This document shows, in pieces, positions 35,501-43,929 of a DNA stretch of 64,000 nucleotides. Every line of letters starts with the position of its first letter. The stretch's first letter is position 1. The notes under the pieces are model-generated. The model was not told the DNA's origin and ran no database searches. It was given only the letters and a program-made list of their open reading frames with translations. The translations under genes and the position numbers were made by a program. Source of the stretch: CADEED01 sp043747875 (GTDB lineage Bacteria; Pseudomonadota; Gammaproteobacteria; Steroidobacterales; Steroidobacteraceae); contig JAYTOI010000026.1 in NCBI GenBank assembly GCA_043747875.1, forward strand, positions 1 through 64,000. Direction: 5' to 3'.

Positions 35501-36672
35501 ATCCGCTCGGGCGCTTGTATGAGGTGGTGAGCGGGAGCAGCACGCGGCGATTCCTCTACGACGGCTCCGATCTCGTCGCTGAGTACGATGCAAGCGGCAC
35601 ACTGCAGCGTCGCTACGTTCACGGGCTCGGCGGTGGTGACACACCGCGGGTGTGGTTTGAGGGTAGCGGGGTCGGCGACAGCGCCAGGCGCAACCTCTAT
35701 GCCGACGAACGCGGCTCGATCGTCGCGGTGACCGATGGTGCCGGCGCAATACTCAATCTCAACACCTACAACGAATACGGCGTCCCGGGATCGGCCAACG
35801 CGGGCGCGTTCCAGTACACCGGCCAAGTCTGGTTGCCAGAGCTCGGCATGTACTATTACAAGGCGCGGATGTACTCGCCTTTGCTCGGCCGGTTCATGCA
35901 GACCGATCCCATCGGCTATGGCGACGGGATGAATATTTACAGTTACGTCCACAACGATCCCTTAAACCGTGCAGATCCAAGCGGACTTACTGAGGAGGCG
36001 TCGCCTACTCCCCGGGATGTGTGTGAAATTGCGCCCATGTTGGACGGGTGCGGTGGAGGCGGAGGCGGAGGCGGCGGCGGCGGCGGAGGCGATGAACCCG
36101 GTGGCGGAGGAACACCGGGGAGACAGGAGCCGTCAACGCCCAATCCACCTCAAGAGCCGCAAGAGGACGGCTGCCTAACCAGCCCTCAAGGCGCCTTTGT
36201 CGCGCCCTTAGTTACTCGTGTTGCGCCCGTATCTACTCGGGCAGTGGCAACCTTTACTAATCCGGCCGTTGCAGTACTGCTTGCCGTGCCTTTTCTGCTG
36301 AGTGGTGACACTCCACAGAGTCAGCGAACATCGTCGCCTCAGTATGTTATTCGCGGCGGTCTTGCTGCCGCAGACAATCTGATTACAGGTTCAAAGCCAG
36401 TGCCTGGCACCAACCTCACCGGTTTCTCAGTCACAACTGCACCAAACACAAGTGTCAATGAGCTGGCGAGGGTGGCGAATTATAACAATCGCCAGATCAG
36501 CGTGACGACGACGACGGCTCTAGGTGCCATCGGAGTCCCGGTTGTGCCAACCCCAAGCGACAAAAATTCCTTACACGCCACCGCGGTTGTGCCAGTGCCA
36601 TTGGATCCGGCACGAGCGGCGCAGATCAGTGCAATTTTCCAGCGACAGCCCAACCCCGCCTGCCGACCGTAA
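32509..36672 (+). CDS. RHS/YD-repeat polymorphic-toxin-type protein (body, frame-separated from its signal peptide)
   Basis: 1387 codons; the protein sense actually begins near 32467 (SYRRNDGFGWSDN). Many YD repeats (for example FTYDSTGRLTRTTMPEGNY, TTYEYDGHDRRVKTRFPV, YDANGNLTSD) lead to the RHS core end LGRFMQTDPIGYGDGMNIYS followed by YVHNDPLNRADPSGL, the conserved junction after which toxin tips vary. A poly-Gly linker (13 Gly, 36052-36090) and a Pro-rich stretch follow. The C-terminal tip of about 110 residues contains YVIRGGLAAADNLITGS and NSLHATAVVPVPLDPARAAQ. This tip was not recognised as a known nuclease or other toxin. The small gene directly downstream sits where immunity genes lie. 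Confidence 0.88.
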   Translation: MGFVGQFGVPSRMWVVIGGFRDTFTVSGSTYTSTEGNGSTFTFDSSSKIYTYTRSDGMVARFDNNQINASEGYTNRGMLLDIVSPSGEKVVYTYDSLTYCTQFYQPQIDEVYCTGFGKAYRVSSLTRSYGYRLLPQYSSYQYTYDPNSPTDLPDFVAWGGVIGVNAQNLAVSSTAVVASQSYGSAWLGGVIYSHTITDGAGRQTIYRYASDRVIGIKYPGHSSEDVTIAYGSSGVTSVTKAGAGTTTYSRSDSGNTRTVTVTPPSVTPAMSATVYIFDIAKQRMATVTRTENSINRTTTFTYDSTGRLTRTTMPEGNYVQLTRDGRGNVTETRAVGKSGSGVSDIVTTAGFDTTCSVSKTCNQPNWTRDAKGNQTDYTYDSTHGGVLTVTLPADRSGTRPRTRYGYSPLQAYYYSGSSIVASGQTTYRLTSISSCRTMASCTGSTDERRTTIYYGPQTAGVGNSLHRLSATTALGDGTLAATSTIAYDAVGNAATVDGPQSGTADQTMMSYNAVRQPLWQIGPDPDVAGAALFPAVKYTYRTDGQLDYVQSGTVTGQSPSGMSSFSELQRATASYDTYYRPIRQAVSSAGTAYQITDLLYDAAGRVQCSMLRMNSANWGSLPPNCSPTQTTGPNGPDRVSYNNYDALSRVWKLTTGYGTTAAADEQITTFTGNGRLATLKDAENNRTTYEYDGHDRRVKTRFPVITKGADQSSTTDYEQVTYDGNGNVSTFRTRRNETIGLAYDNLDRLVTKFVPERSGLALTHTQDVIYAYDLFGNMTEARFDCDVDISSCEGIGNTFNALGQTTSTSSYLDGASRTLFYQYDVAGNRMRVMHPDGNYFSYARNAVGGLDQINLNASAPLLKPILDAPGRLNRLDRWRTSPGDWLARTTIGYDAVSRFASLLTDVNGTSSDTTTSFTYNPASQIASTARDNDAYAWNGQVNADLTYAPDGLNRYTGASFSYDANGNLTSDSANTFVYDVENRLITRSGSVSATLRYDPLGRLYEVVSGSSTRRFLYDGSDLVAEYDASGTLQRRYVHGLGGGDTPRVWFEGSGVGDSARRNLYADERGSIVAVTDGAGAILNLNTYNEYGVPGSANAGAFQYTGQVWLPELGMYYYKARMYSPLLGRFMQTDPIGYGDGMNIYSYVHNDPLNRADPSGLTEEASPTPRDVCEIAPMLDGCGGGGGGGGGGGGGDEPGGGGTPGRQEPSTPNPPQEPQEDGCLTSPQGAFVAPLVTRVAPVSTRAVATFTNPAVAVLLAVPFLLSGDTPQSQRTSSPQYVIRGGLAAADNLITGSKPVPGTNLTGFSVTTAPNTSVNELARVANYNNRQISVTTTTALGAIGVPVVPTPSDKNSLHATAVVPVPLDPARAAQISAIFQRQPNPACRP

Positions 36673-36688
36673 TGAGGATGATATAGAG

Positions 36689-36967
36689 ATGACATTGCGC
36701 ATTTACGCTGATTTCAACTCAGGCGGCTCACCGGGTCACGGAGCATGCTGGCTCTTGTGCTACGGTCCAGAGCGTGTGCCTTTGGACGAAGTTGCGACAG
36801 AGCTGCAGCTTCGACCCGGAATGGTTGTTACATTGTTCTACGAGGAGAAATACGGGGAGCTGTCAGAGGGCTTCGAGGTCTCCGCTGTGCTTGAAGAACA
36901 TGATGACCCCACTGTGCGCTGGCGAGCGCTTCCGGACTGGGCTACTCGACGCGATTTAAGCCGCTGA
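36689..36967 (+). CDS. Small acidic protein, candidate immunity partner of the RHS tip
   Basis: 92 aa, 16 bp after the RHS stop, same strand. It starts MTLRIYADFNSGGSPGHGAC and continues with LQLRPGMVVTLFYEEKYGEL, ends WATRRDLSR, and is strongly acidic in the middle. No signal peptide, so cytoplasmic, as expected for an immunity protein. No recognised domain; I have a loose memory of similar small stand-alone proteins, so it could also be an unrelated housekeeping-type protein. The position rather than the sequence suggests the immunity role. Confidence 0.65.
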   Translation: MTLRIYADFNSGGSPGHGACWLLCYGPERVPLDEVATELQLRPGMVVTLFYEEKYGELSEGFEVSAVLEEHDDPTVRWRALPDWATRRDLSR

Positions 36968-37089
36968 ACAAGGAGGCCTTTGTTAGGTGTGCCGTCCGCT
37001 CCGGAGGGCGAATTCTGTGGCGGCGCTCAACGCCCGCCCGGCAAACGGGGCTGGGCCCGTATCGCGGGCGCAGCGGGGCCGGGGGCCGG

Positions 37090-37599
37090 TTACAACAGCC
37101 TGCGGATCGCCGCCTCGAATTCATCGCCCCGCCCGCGCCCCGCATGCAACTCGCCGATCGCGGTCTCTACGACGCGGCCATCGCGCCCGATCAGATAGAA
37201 CGCCGGCCAGTAGCGGTTGTTGAACGCGCGCCAGTAGGAAAAATCCCGGTCGATCATCACCGGGTACTCGATGCCGAGCTCGCGCACCGCCGCGCGCACG
37301 TTGGCCGGATCGCGTTCCTGGGGCAGCTCGGGCGTGTGCACGCTCACGATTTTCAATCCGTGTGGCGCGTACTGCGCGTGGATCTTCTTGAGCCAGGGCA
37401 GCGTGTTGCGGCAGTTGTAGCAGTCGAACGTCCAGAACTCGACCAGCACCACTTCACCGCGCAGTTCGCTCAGGCGCAGAGGCGGCGAGTTGATCCAGTC
37501 CGTCTTCGCGGAATGCGTGAATTCGGGCGCGTCGGCGGACATTGCCGGCACACTGCTGCCGCAGCCGGCGAGCGCGAGGATCAGGATGAGGATTCGCAT
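37090..37599 (-). CDS. Thioredoxin-like (TlpA/DipZ C-terminal-like) lipoprotein
   Basis: 169 aa. Lipoprotein signal peptide MRILILILALAGCGSS (lipid Cys 13). The thioredoxin-fold domain has FWTFDCYNCRNTLPW with C60-YN-C63 as active site, then VHTPELPQERDPANV, the DRDFSYWRAFNNRYWPAFYL region and IGRDGRV. The WTFDCxNCxxTLP signature matches the thioredoxin domain at the end of DipZ-type proteins. Probably a periplasmic, membrane-tethered thiol oxidoreductase. It stands alone between the RHS locus and the DUF4394 gene. A partner that reduces it is not visible here. Confidence 0.85.
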   Translation of the reverse strand: MRILILILALAGCGSSVPAMSADAPEFTHSAKTDWINSPPLRLSELRGEVVLVEFWTFDCYNCRNTLPWLKKIHAQYAPHGLKIVSVHTPELPQERDPANVRAAVRELGIEYPVMIDRDFSYWRAFNNRYWPAFYLIGRDGRVVETAIGELHAGRGRGDEFEAAIRRLL

Positions 37600-37719
37600 G
37601 GCAGGGCCTCCTATCCCGCAAGACCGGGGGGAGCCTCTTCTTATTGCAGCGGCCGGCCACTATGTCCGTGGCCGGCCGCCCATTCTCGATCAAACATCAA
37701 ACAAGGCTGATCGAACTAT

Positions 37720-40236
37720 TCACTGCATCCGCACCGTCATCGCGCGGACCACGGTCGTGCCCGAGGAGCCGACGGCGCCCATCGAGCTCAGCGCGCCGCT
37801 CGCCAGGTTCACGCGGTACAGCGTGGACTGCGACGCACCGGTTGGCATCAGTGCCGCCAACGGCAGGCCGTTCTCGCCGCCCGCGATGTCGAAGGCGCCT
37901 TCCAGCGCGAACGTGGTGCCCGCGTTGAATGGTCCTACCGGGATCAGCGTGCCGCCAATCGTGTTCAGCCGCACGAGCTGGGCTCCAGCCAGATCGAGCT
38001 CGTACTGCAGGCTGGTTGCCGCGCCTGCGTAAGAGTTCGAGTACGCCGTGCCGACGACCTGCGGCGTGCCTGGATTCAGGTTGATGTCCGCATTGACCAT
38101 ACCCGTAGTCACGTCGACGCGCAGACTCTGGCCCGTGTCGCTTTGCAAATACGCCATGTTGTCGAGCGCGTTGAAGTCGAACCCGAACCGCGTGCCCGAC
38201 AGCCCCGCGAACGTCGGTGCCGCCAGGTCGGCCGGATTGGCCGCCAGCGTGACGGCGCCCGAGACCGCACCCGACGCGTCGACCTTGTACACACGTCCCG
38301 CGTCGGTGAGCGCATACAGCGCGCCGTCGGAGGGACGGATGTCGAGGCCGACGATGGCTTCAGTGGCCTGCAGACCACTGATGACCACGTCACTGTCGAG
38401 CGCGCCCGGCGTCGTGGGCTTGAAGCTCACGAGATGGTTGTCGCTGGTCAGTGCCAATACCGTCGCGGTCGACGTACGGGCATAGGCGAGACCGCGCACC
38501 CGCTCGCCGCCGGCAATGGTGTTCACGCGCGTCGCAACGCCTGTCGTGAGGTTTACGCTGAACAGATCCGACGTGGTCGAGCTGCCGATCGTGAGAGCCG
38601 CAAGCCCCAAGTTGTTCGGCCCGTAAATGTCAAAGCCGCCCACTGCCTGTACGTCGCCGACCCCCAGGCCCGCACCGACGGTCGCCAGCGTGCCGTTGAT
38701 CGCATTGCCGGTGAGCCTTTGCAGCGAGTTGCTCGCCGCATCGACGGCGAAGAACGTCGAGATGACCGCGGCTCCCACGAAGTTGTTGGAGTACGCCCCC
38801 TCGACCGCACCCGTACCAGTGCCATTCAATGCCGTGTCCGTCGTCACCGCGCCGTTGAGCGCGACCCGAAAGTTCTGGCCAGTGTCACTCGTCACGCGAA
38901 TGAGGTCGTTGACTGGGTTGAAGTCGAGCCCGAACTGCGTGCCAGCGAGGCCAGCGTACGGAGCAGTGTCGTCACCCAGTGCCGCGACCAGTGTCGCGCC
39001 CGGCGTGAGCGTCGCGGTGGCGGTGTCGACGGTGTACAGCCGGCCCAGGCTGCCGAGCGCATACACCGTTTGATCCGCGGGACGCACGTCGATGCCGACG
39101 ATGCTCTCGCCGGCCTGCTGGCCCGCGAGTGTCGCATTGGTGCACGCCTTCTGCGGTGCCGTCGAGTTGAACGAGACCAGCTTGCCGGACTCGGTCAACG
39201 CGTATACGTCACCGGCCTGCTGCGCCGGCGCACTGGCAGGGGCCGAGTTCGCGGTGTCGCGCACCATCTCGCTCGCGTCGAGTAGCGCGACGGCCGCGAC
39301 GGAGGTTGCCGCACCGGTAGTCAGGTCGATCGTGTACAGCGTCGGCACGCCGCCGACGATGAGCACGGCGTTCGCGTTGTTCGTGCCGTCGGCCGCCGTC
39401 GCGATCTCGAGATCGAGGGCCGAGGTGGCATCGACGCCGAGTGCGCCCACGACGCCAACCGCGCCGCCGTTCGGATCGGCAGTAGTCAGGAGTTGGTCGG
39501 TCGCCGCATCCACATAGTAGAGAGTGTTGCGGCAGGCATCGGCGAATGCGTTCGAGTACGCCGCGCCGCTCACGCCGGCGCGCGGGGCCGTCGCGCCGCC
39601 CAGCGGCGTGTCGGTGACGACTGCGCCACTGTCGACGTCGATGCGCAGGTTCTGTCCGGTATCGCTGACGACGCGGAGGCGGTCGCTGACGGTGTTGAAG
39701 TCGACGCCGAAGTCGCTGCCGGACAAAGCGGCAAAGGCATCGGTGGTGTCCGACGCATCCGCGGCCAGGGTTGCCTTCAGGGTTGCGACGCCGCTGGTGG
39801 TGTTGATGACATACAAGCGCCCCGTGCTGCCAAGCGCGTACAACTCGCCGGGCGTGGTGCCGCCGGCTCGCACGTCGATGCCGAATACCGTCTCACCACC
39901 TTGCAATCCGCTGATCGCGATCGCGGTGTCGAGCGACGCATCGGCGCGGTCGAACGTGACCAGGCGTCCAGTGCTCGTCAGCGCGAACGTGTCGCCGGAC
40001 GTCACTCCCGGGCCCGGAGCGGGCACGGCGGCAGGAGCAGGAGCAGGAGCCGGAGCCGGTGCGGGCGCCGGTGCTGGTGCTGGCGCCGGGGCTGGGGCTG
40101 GCGGAGGTTGTTGACCGCCGGCAGGAGGTGGGGCAGATCCGCCACCTCCGCCCCCGCCGCACGCCGTCAGAGTGGAAATGGCGGTGACCAAGACTGAGGC
40201 CGCGAGCAGGCCGCGGCCGATGCGATACGTAGTCAT
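37720..40236 (-). CDS. DUF4394 repeat lipoprotein
   Basis: 838 aa. Lipoprotein signal (VTAISTLTACGGGGGGG, lipid Cys 26), a Pro-Ala repeat linker (PAPAPAPAPA… near residues 45-72), then three tandem copies of the DUF4394 domain, each about 240 residues. Each copy has GDxxALT..GxLVxF, GIDVR, LYALGSTGRLY, FGxDFNxxxDxxRVxSDTGQ and AYSN. Predicted beta-propeller-like secreted or surface protein; no enzymatic motif is evident. Repeat copies differ enough that they are old duplications. No linked genes suggest its role. Confidence 0.88.
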   Translation of the reverse strand: MTTYRIGRGLLAASVLVTAISTLTACGGGGGGGSAPPPAGGQQPPPAPAPAPAPAPAPAPAPAPAPAPAAVPAPGPGVTSGDTFALTSTGRLVTFDRADASLDTAIAISGLQGGETVFGIDVRAGGTTPGELYALGSTGRLYVINTTSGVATLKATLAADASDTTDAFAALSGSDFGVDFNTVSDRLRVVSDTGQNLRIDVDSGAVVTDTPLGGATAPRAGVSGAAYSNAFADACRNTLYYVDAATDQLLTTADPNGGAVGVVGALGVDATSALDLEIATAADGTNNANAVLIVGGVPTLYTIDLTTGAATSVAAVALLDASEMVRDTANSAPASAPAQQAGDVYALTESGKLVSFNSTAPQKACTNATLAGQQAGESIVGIDVRPADQTVYALGSLGRLYTVDTATATLTPGATLVAALGDDTAPYAGLAGTQFGLDFNPVNDLIRVTSDTGQNFRVALNGAVTTDTALNGTGTGAVEGAYSNNFVGAAVISTFFAVDAASNSLQRLTGNAINGTLATVGAGLGVGDVQAVGGFDIYGPNNLGLAALTIGSSTTSDLFSVNLTTGVATRVNTIAGGERVRGLAYARTSTATVLALTSDNHLVSFKPTTPGALDSDVVISGLQATEAIVGLDIRPSDGALYALTDAGRVYKVDASGAVSGAVTLAANPADLAAPTFAGLSGTRFGFDFNALDNMAYLQSDTGQSLRVDVTTGMVNADINLNPGTPQVVGTAYSNSYAGAATSLQYELDLAGAQLVRLNTIGGTLIPVGPFNAGTTFALEGAFDIAGGENGLPLAALMPTGASQSTLYRVNLASGALSSMGAVGSSGTTVVRAMTVRMQ

Positions 40237-40784
40237 ATGTGCCCTTCGTTTGTAAGTGAATCCGTTCGGTCGCAGCGTACTCAGAACCTACGTCTTCGAA
40301 TGCCGACGCACGCGACGAGCGGGCGCCGAATCTATGTAGAGACGAGTCGTCTCCTACCTACGTGAAAGCGCGTCGCGGTAGTTAGGCGTCGGTGTTTGGG
40401 GAAGCCAGGGAACGGCACGCGCCAGGTTGCGCCGCAGCGCTGGCAGTCCCGGTCGGCGGCCTTCTGGCATAGACGAGAAGTTCCAGGCGTCAGTGTCTGA
40501 TGGCGTCTGACCGGCCTGACTGGGCCTCCGAGCGCTCGAATTCGTCGAGTCGGGGCATTTCCTGGCTTTCGCGCCAAGTTGCCGGTATATTCGCGCGCGC
40601 TTATCAGGGTCGCGCGGTCATCGCCCCCTAAAGCAGCAAGTCTTGAAAGCCCCGCGCATATCGCAAACGGGCGCAACGATTCGCAAATCTCCCCCTCGCT
40701 AATGACCGCTGCGGAGCATCTTCAACAAAAGAAGGGCTCACGCGACGCGAGTCCCGATTCCTACTTTTTTTGAAGGTTTTACAA
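40237..40784. other. Intergenic region upstream of the helicase gene
   Basis: About 550 bp between divergent DUF4394 and helicase genes. There is a TATATT box at 40586-40591, a candidate -10 element for the helicase; no convincing -35 was found. If used, the leader would be about 190 nt, long enough for regulation. No protein-coding frame convinces. Confidence 0.4.
40734..40771 (+). promoter_or_regulatory. Possible hairpin plus T7 tract in the helicase 5' leader
   Basis: GGGCTC (40734-40739) pairs with GAGTCCC (40749-40755) with one bulged T. A run of seven T follows at 40765-40771, 9 nt after the stem. The spacing is too long for a classic intrinsic terminator, so this is only a weak attenuator candidate, 14 nt before the helicase ATG. 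Confidence 0.25.
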
Positions 40785-42602
40785 ATGTCATTCGAACAAC
40801 TTGGGCTCAAGCCCGAGCTGCTGCGTGCCGTGGCCGATAAGGGCTACACCGACCCCACCCCCATCCAACTCGAGGCCATTCCGGCCGTTCTGGCGGGCCG
40901 CGACGTGCTCGCGAACGCGCAGACCGGAACCGGCAAGACCGCCGGATTCACATTGCCGCTGCTGCAGCGGCTGGAGAAGCGCGGCGCACGCAACCCCCGC
41001 GCGCTGGTGCTCGTACCCACGCGCGAGCTCGCCGCTCAGGTCGAACAGAGCGTGCAGGACTACGGCAAGTACGTGGACCTGCGCTCGCTGGTCGTCTTCG
41101 GCGGCGTATCCGAACGTCCGCAGATTTCGCGCCTGCGCGATGGTTGCGACATCCTCGTGGCGACGCCCGGCCGCCTGCTGGACCTGTGCGAGCAACGCGC
41201 GGTGTCGCTGGCCGAAGTACAGATCTTCGTGCTCGACGAAGCCGATCGCATGCTCGACATGGGTTTCATCCGCGACATCAAGCGCGTGCTCAAGATGCTG
41301 CCCGCGCAGCGCCAGAACCTCATGTTCTCGGCTACCTACTCGGACGATATCCGCGGCCTCGCCAACAGCTTCGTCAAAAATCCGGTGAACGTGCAGGTGA
41401 CGCCGCGCAACGCGACGGCGGAGAAGGTGGAGCAGTGCGCCTACCGCGTGCCGAAGGAGCACAAACGCCACCTGCTGGCGCATCTCATCAAAGAGGGCAA
41501 TTGGCACCAGGTACTGGTGTTCACGCGTACCAAGCACGGCGCCAACCGGCTCTCGCAGCAGTTGGAGCGCTTCGGCATCACGTCATTGGCGATCCACGGC
41601 AACAAGAGCCAGAACGCGCGCGTGCGCGCGCTCGAGGATTTCAAGGACAACAAGGTCATCGCGCTGGTCGCGACCGAAGTTGCTGCCCGCGGCCTCGACA
41701 TCAAAGAACTGCCGCACGTCGTGAACTACGAGCTGCCGAACGTGCCCGAGGACTACGTGCACCGCATCGGTCGCACGGCGCGCGCCGGCTCCACGGGAGC
41801 TGCGGTATCGCTGGTCTCGTCCGACGAAATGTCATTGCTCAGGGATATCGAGAAGGTGTTGCGGCGTCCGGTGGAATTCGCCGTGACGCCGAAGTTCGAG
41901 CTCAAGGAAGGCACGCATGCCACGCGTGAGGAGACCTCGGGCGAGGAGCGTGATTACGCGCCGCACCAGGATCCGCGTCGCCGCTCGGGCGGCGGTTCGC
42001 GCGGGGGCTCGCATGGTGGACAGAGAGGTCGCGGGGGCGGCGGTCGCAGTGGACCGCGCGCAGCTCCGCGCGCGCCGGGACAGGCGAGCCATGACGCGTA
42101 TCAGGAATTCGCGCAGGCGCCGGCCCAGGCACAGGATCACCCCGCGGGTGGCGAACAGCCGCAAGGGGACGCAGGTGCGCCGCATCCACATCGCGAACAC
42201 GGCGGTGGCGGGCGCGGACGCCCCGGCGGTGGCGGTGGTGGACGACGCGGTCGCGGCGGTAACGGCGGCGGTCGACGCGACGGCGGCCAGCCGAGCGGTC
42301 AGCAAGGTGGTCAGCGCGCCGGTGGTCAGCGCGCCGGTGGATCACCCGGTGGATCACCCGGTGGATCACGTAGCGACGCTCCGCGTTCGGGCGGGTCGCA
42401 CGGCGGCGGCGGCAAAGGTCGCGGCGGTGGTGGTGGTGGTGGTGGTGGCGGTCAGCGGCGCGGCGGTGGCGGTGGCGGTGGCGGTGGCGACCGTAGTCGA
42501 GGCACTTTCGCGCGTGGCGCGCGCTCGAGCGGTGGCTCGCGCGGCGGACCGCAGGGCGGCGGCAGCTCCGGCGGCCCCGGCGGCTTTTCGCGGATGACTT
42601 GA
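40785..42602 (+). CDS. rhlE: DEAD-box RNA helicase, RhlE-like, with very long RGG/Gly-rich tail
   Basis: 605 aa. Q-motif FEQLGLKPELLRAV…PTPIQ, motif I AQTGTGKTAGF, motif Ia PTRELAAQVE, motif II DEAD, motif III SAT, then ALVATEVAARGLDIKELPHV and HRIGRTARAGSTG, which is the complete two-domain core (about residues 1-370). The remaining 230 residues are low-complexity: RGG, GGGG and GGQRAGG repeats, likely for RNA binding or condensate formation. ATG 40785 is chosen because MSFEQLGL is the usual RhlE opening. It is convergent with the kinase gene and ends at a strong hairpin. Confidence 0.93.
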   Translation: MSFEQLGLKPELLRAVADKGYTDPTPIQLEAIPAVLAGRDVLANAQTGTGKTAGFTLPLLQRLEKRGARNPRALVLVPTRELAAQVEQSVQDYGKYVDLRSLVVFGGVSERPQISRLRDGCDILVATPGRLLDLCEQRAVSLAEVQIFVLDEADRMLDMGFIRDIKRVLKMLPAQRQNLMFSATYSDDIRGLANSFVKNPVNVQVTPRNATAEKVEQCAYRVPKEHKRHLLAHLIKEGNWHQVLVFTRTKHGANRLSQQLERFGITSLAIHGNKSQNARVRALEDFKDNKVIALVATEVAARGLDIKELPHVVNYELPNVPEDYVHRIGRTARAGSTGAAVSLVSSDEMSLLRDIEKVLRRPVEFAVTPKFELKEGTHATREETSGEERDYAPHQDPRRRSGGGSRGGSHGGQRGRGGGGRSGPRAAPRAPGQASHDAYQEFAQAPAQAQDHPAGGEQPQGDAGAPHPHREHGGGGRGRPGGGGGGRRGRGGNGGGRRDGGQPSGQQGGQRAGGQRAGGSPGGSPGGSRSDAPRSGGSHGGGGKGRGGGGGGGGGGQRRGGGGGGGGGDRSRGTFARGARSSGGSRGGPQGGGSSGGPGGFSRMT

Positions 42603-42614
42603 ACTAACTAGTTG

Positions 42615-42655
42615 GTGAACAGGGCGCCGGGTGAGGAACCCGGCCCCCTGTTCAC
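42615..42655. repeat. Two-part hairpin between convergent genes
   Basis: GTGAACAGGG (42615-42624) pairs exactly with CCCTGTTCAC (42646-42655), with an inner stem GCCGGGT/ACCCGGC, giving about 17 paired bases with a single C-C interruption. There is no T-run. It overlaps the stop codon of the PAS kinase (42652) and follows the helicase stop by 12 bp. It is a REP-like element or bidirectional mRNA end. Confidence 0.85.
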
Positions 42656-43929
42656 GCGACGTTTGCCGCGGATTCGGGCGTGGCCAGTGGCAGCCGCACG
42701 AAGAACGTGGTGCCTTTGCCCATCTCGGTCTGGAATTCCAGCGCGCCGCCGTGCGCCTTGACCACGCTGTGCGCGATCGACAGGCCCTGGCCCGTGCCAC
42801 GACCCACTTCCTTGGTCGTGAAGAACGGCTCGAAGATCCGCTTGCGGATCGCCTCGGGAATTCCGCCGCCCGAATCGCCGATCGCGATGACCGCAAAGCA
42901 GTCGTCGACGCAGGTCTTCACCGTGATGAGACCGCGCTCGGACGTGCCCCTCACCCGATCGGCGATCGCGTGAGCCGCGTTGACGACGAGATTCAGAACC
43001 ACCTGGTTGATCTGGCCGCCGTGGCAGGTGATTGGCGGCAACGTGCCGAAATTCGTTTCCAGCTCGGCTACGTATCTGTATTCGCTGCGCGCGATGACCA
43101 GCGTGCTGTTCACCGCGCGGTTGATGTCGACCTGGCTCATCTCGCGCTGATCGTGCGAGAAATCCTTCATCGAGCGCACGATCTCCGCGATGCGCATGAG
43201 TCCGTCGGCGACGCGATCGAGCGCGGGCGGCAGGTCGATCTTGAGCTCTTCGATGTCCTCGTCGGGCTCGGGTTTCACGGGCATCAGCGCATACAACTTC
43301 TCGTTGTGCGCCATGAGGTCCTGCATCGCATCGCGGATGAACGCAACCGTGTCGTTGAGAAACTGGATAGGCGTGTTGATCTCGTGCGCCACGCCGGCGG
43401 CCAGCCGTCCGATGGACTCCAGGCGCTCGCCCGCGGCGAGACGCTGCTCGCTGCGCTTGCGCTCGGTGATGTCGAAGCCGATACCGATGATCCCGATGAC
43501 TTCGTCGTTGTCGTCGCGCAGCGGCACCTTCGAGGTGACGACGGTGCGCTCCTCACCGGTGGTCTTGTCGAATCCGGGCTCCTCGAGCTCGCGAATGGCC
43601 TTGCCGGATTTGATGAGCGCCTGCTCGTCGGCAAAGAATTTCTCGGCGAGCTCGCGCGGGAAGAAATCGAAGTCCGATTTTCCGAGCGCATCGGCCGGCG
43701 TGGTGTTTATGCTGTGCGCAAGATACTGGTTGATCGCGATGAAGCGGCTCCGCAGGTCCTTCGCGTAGATGTGCGCGGGGATCATATCGATCATGGTGCG
43801 AAGCAGGCTGCGTTCGTGCGCGAGCGCGGTCGCCAGGTCCTGACGTGCAGACGCCTCGGCCTGCAATTGCGCGCCGATACGCATGATCGCGGTGTCCTCA
43901 CCGACCTTTTTATCCGGTTTGTCCGCCAC
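42652..43929 (-). CDS. PAS-domain sensor histidine kinase, cytoplasmic
   Basis: 425 aa, no membrane segment. PAS domain at about residues 45-165 (IDMIPAHIYAKDLRSRFIAI … GIIGIGFDITERKRSEQ). HisKA has LAAGVAHEINTPIQFLND (phospho-His). HATPase_c has NLVVNAAHAIADRV (N-box), GDSGGGIPEA (G1) and GRGTGQGLSIAHSVV (G2). The PAS domain resembles the one in the truncated kinase at the window start (both with FDFFP/FDLFP). No response regulator is adjacent, so its partner is elsewhere. Confidence 0.92.
   Translation of the reverse strand: MADKPDKKVGEDTAIMRIGAQLQAEASARQDLATALAHERSLLRTMIDMIPAHIYAKDLRSRFIAINQYLAHSINTTPADALGKSDFDFFPRELAEKFFADEQALIKSGKAIRELEEPGFDKTTGEERTVVTSKVPLRDDNDEVIGIIGIGFDITERKRSEQRLAAGERLESIGRLAAGVAHEINTPIQFLNDTVAFIRDAMQDLMAHNEKLYALMPVKPEPDEDIEELKIDLPPALDRVADGLMRIAEIVRSMKDFSHDQREMSQVDINRAVNSTLVIARSEYRYVAELETNFGTLPPITCHGGQINQVVLNLVVNAAHAIADRVRGTSERGLITVKTCVDDCFAVIAIGDSGGGIPEAIRKRIFEPFFTTKEVGRGTGQGLSIAHSVVKAHGGALEFQTEMGKGTTFFVRLPLATPESAANVA

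Noticed and set aside
36052..36120. Poly-Gly coding repeat in the RHS gene as a possible phase-variable tract
   Set aside because: The repeats are GGN codon variants, not a uniform short tandem repeat, so in-frame length change rather than switching is expected.
40734..40771. Intrinsic terminator upstream of the helicase
   Set aside because: The stem is short with a bulge and the T-run begins 9 nt later, so it does not meet terminator criteria; kept only as a weak regulatory candidate.
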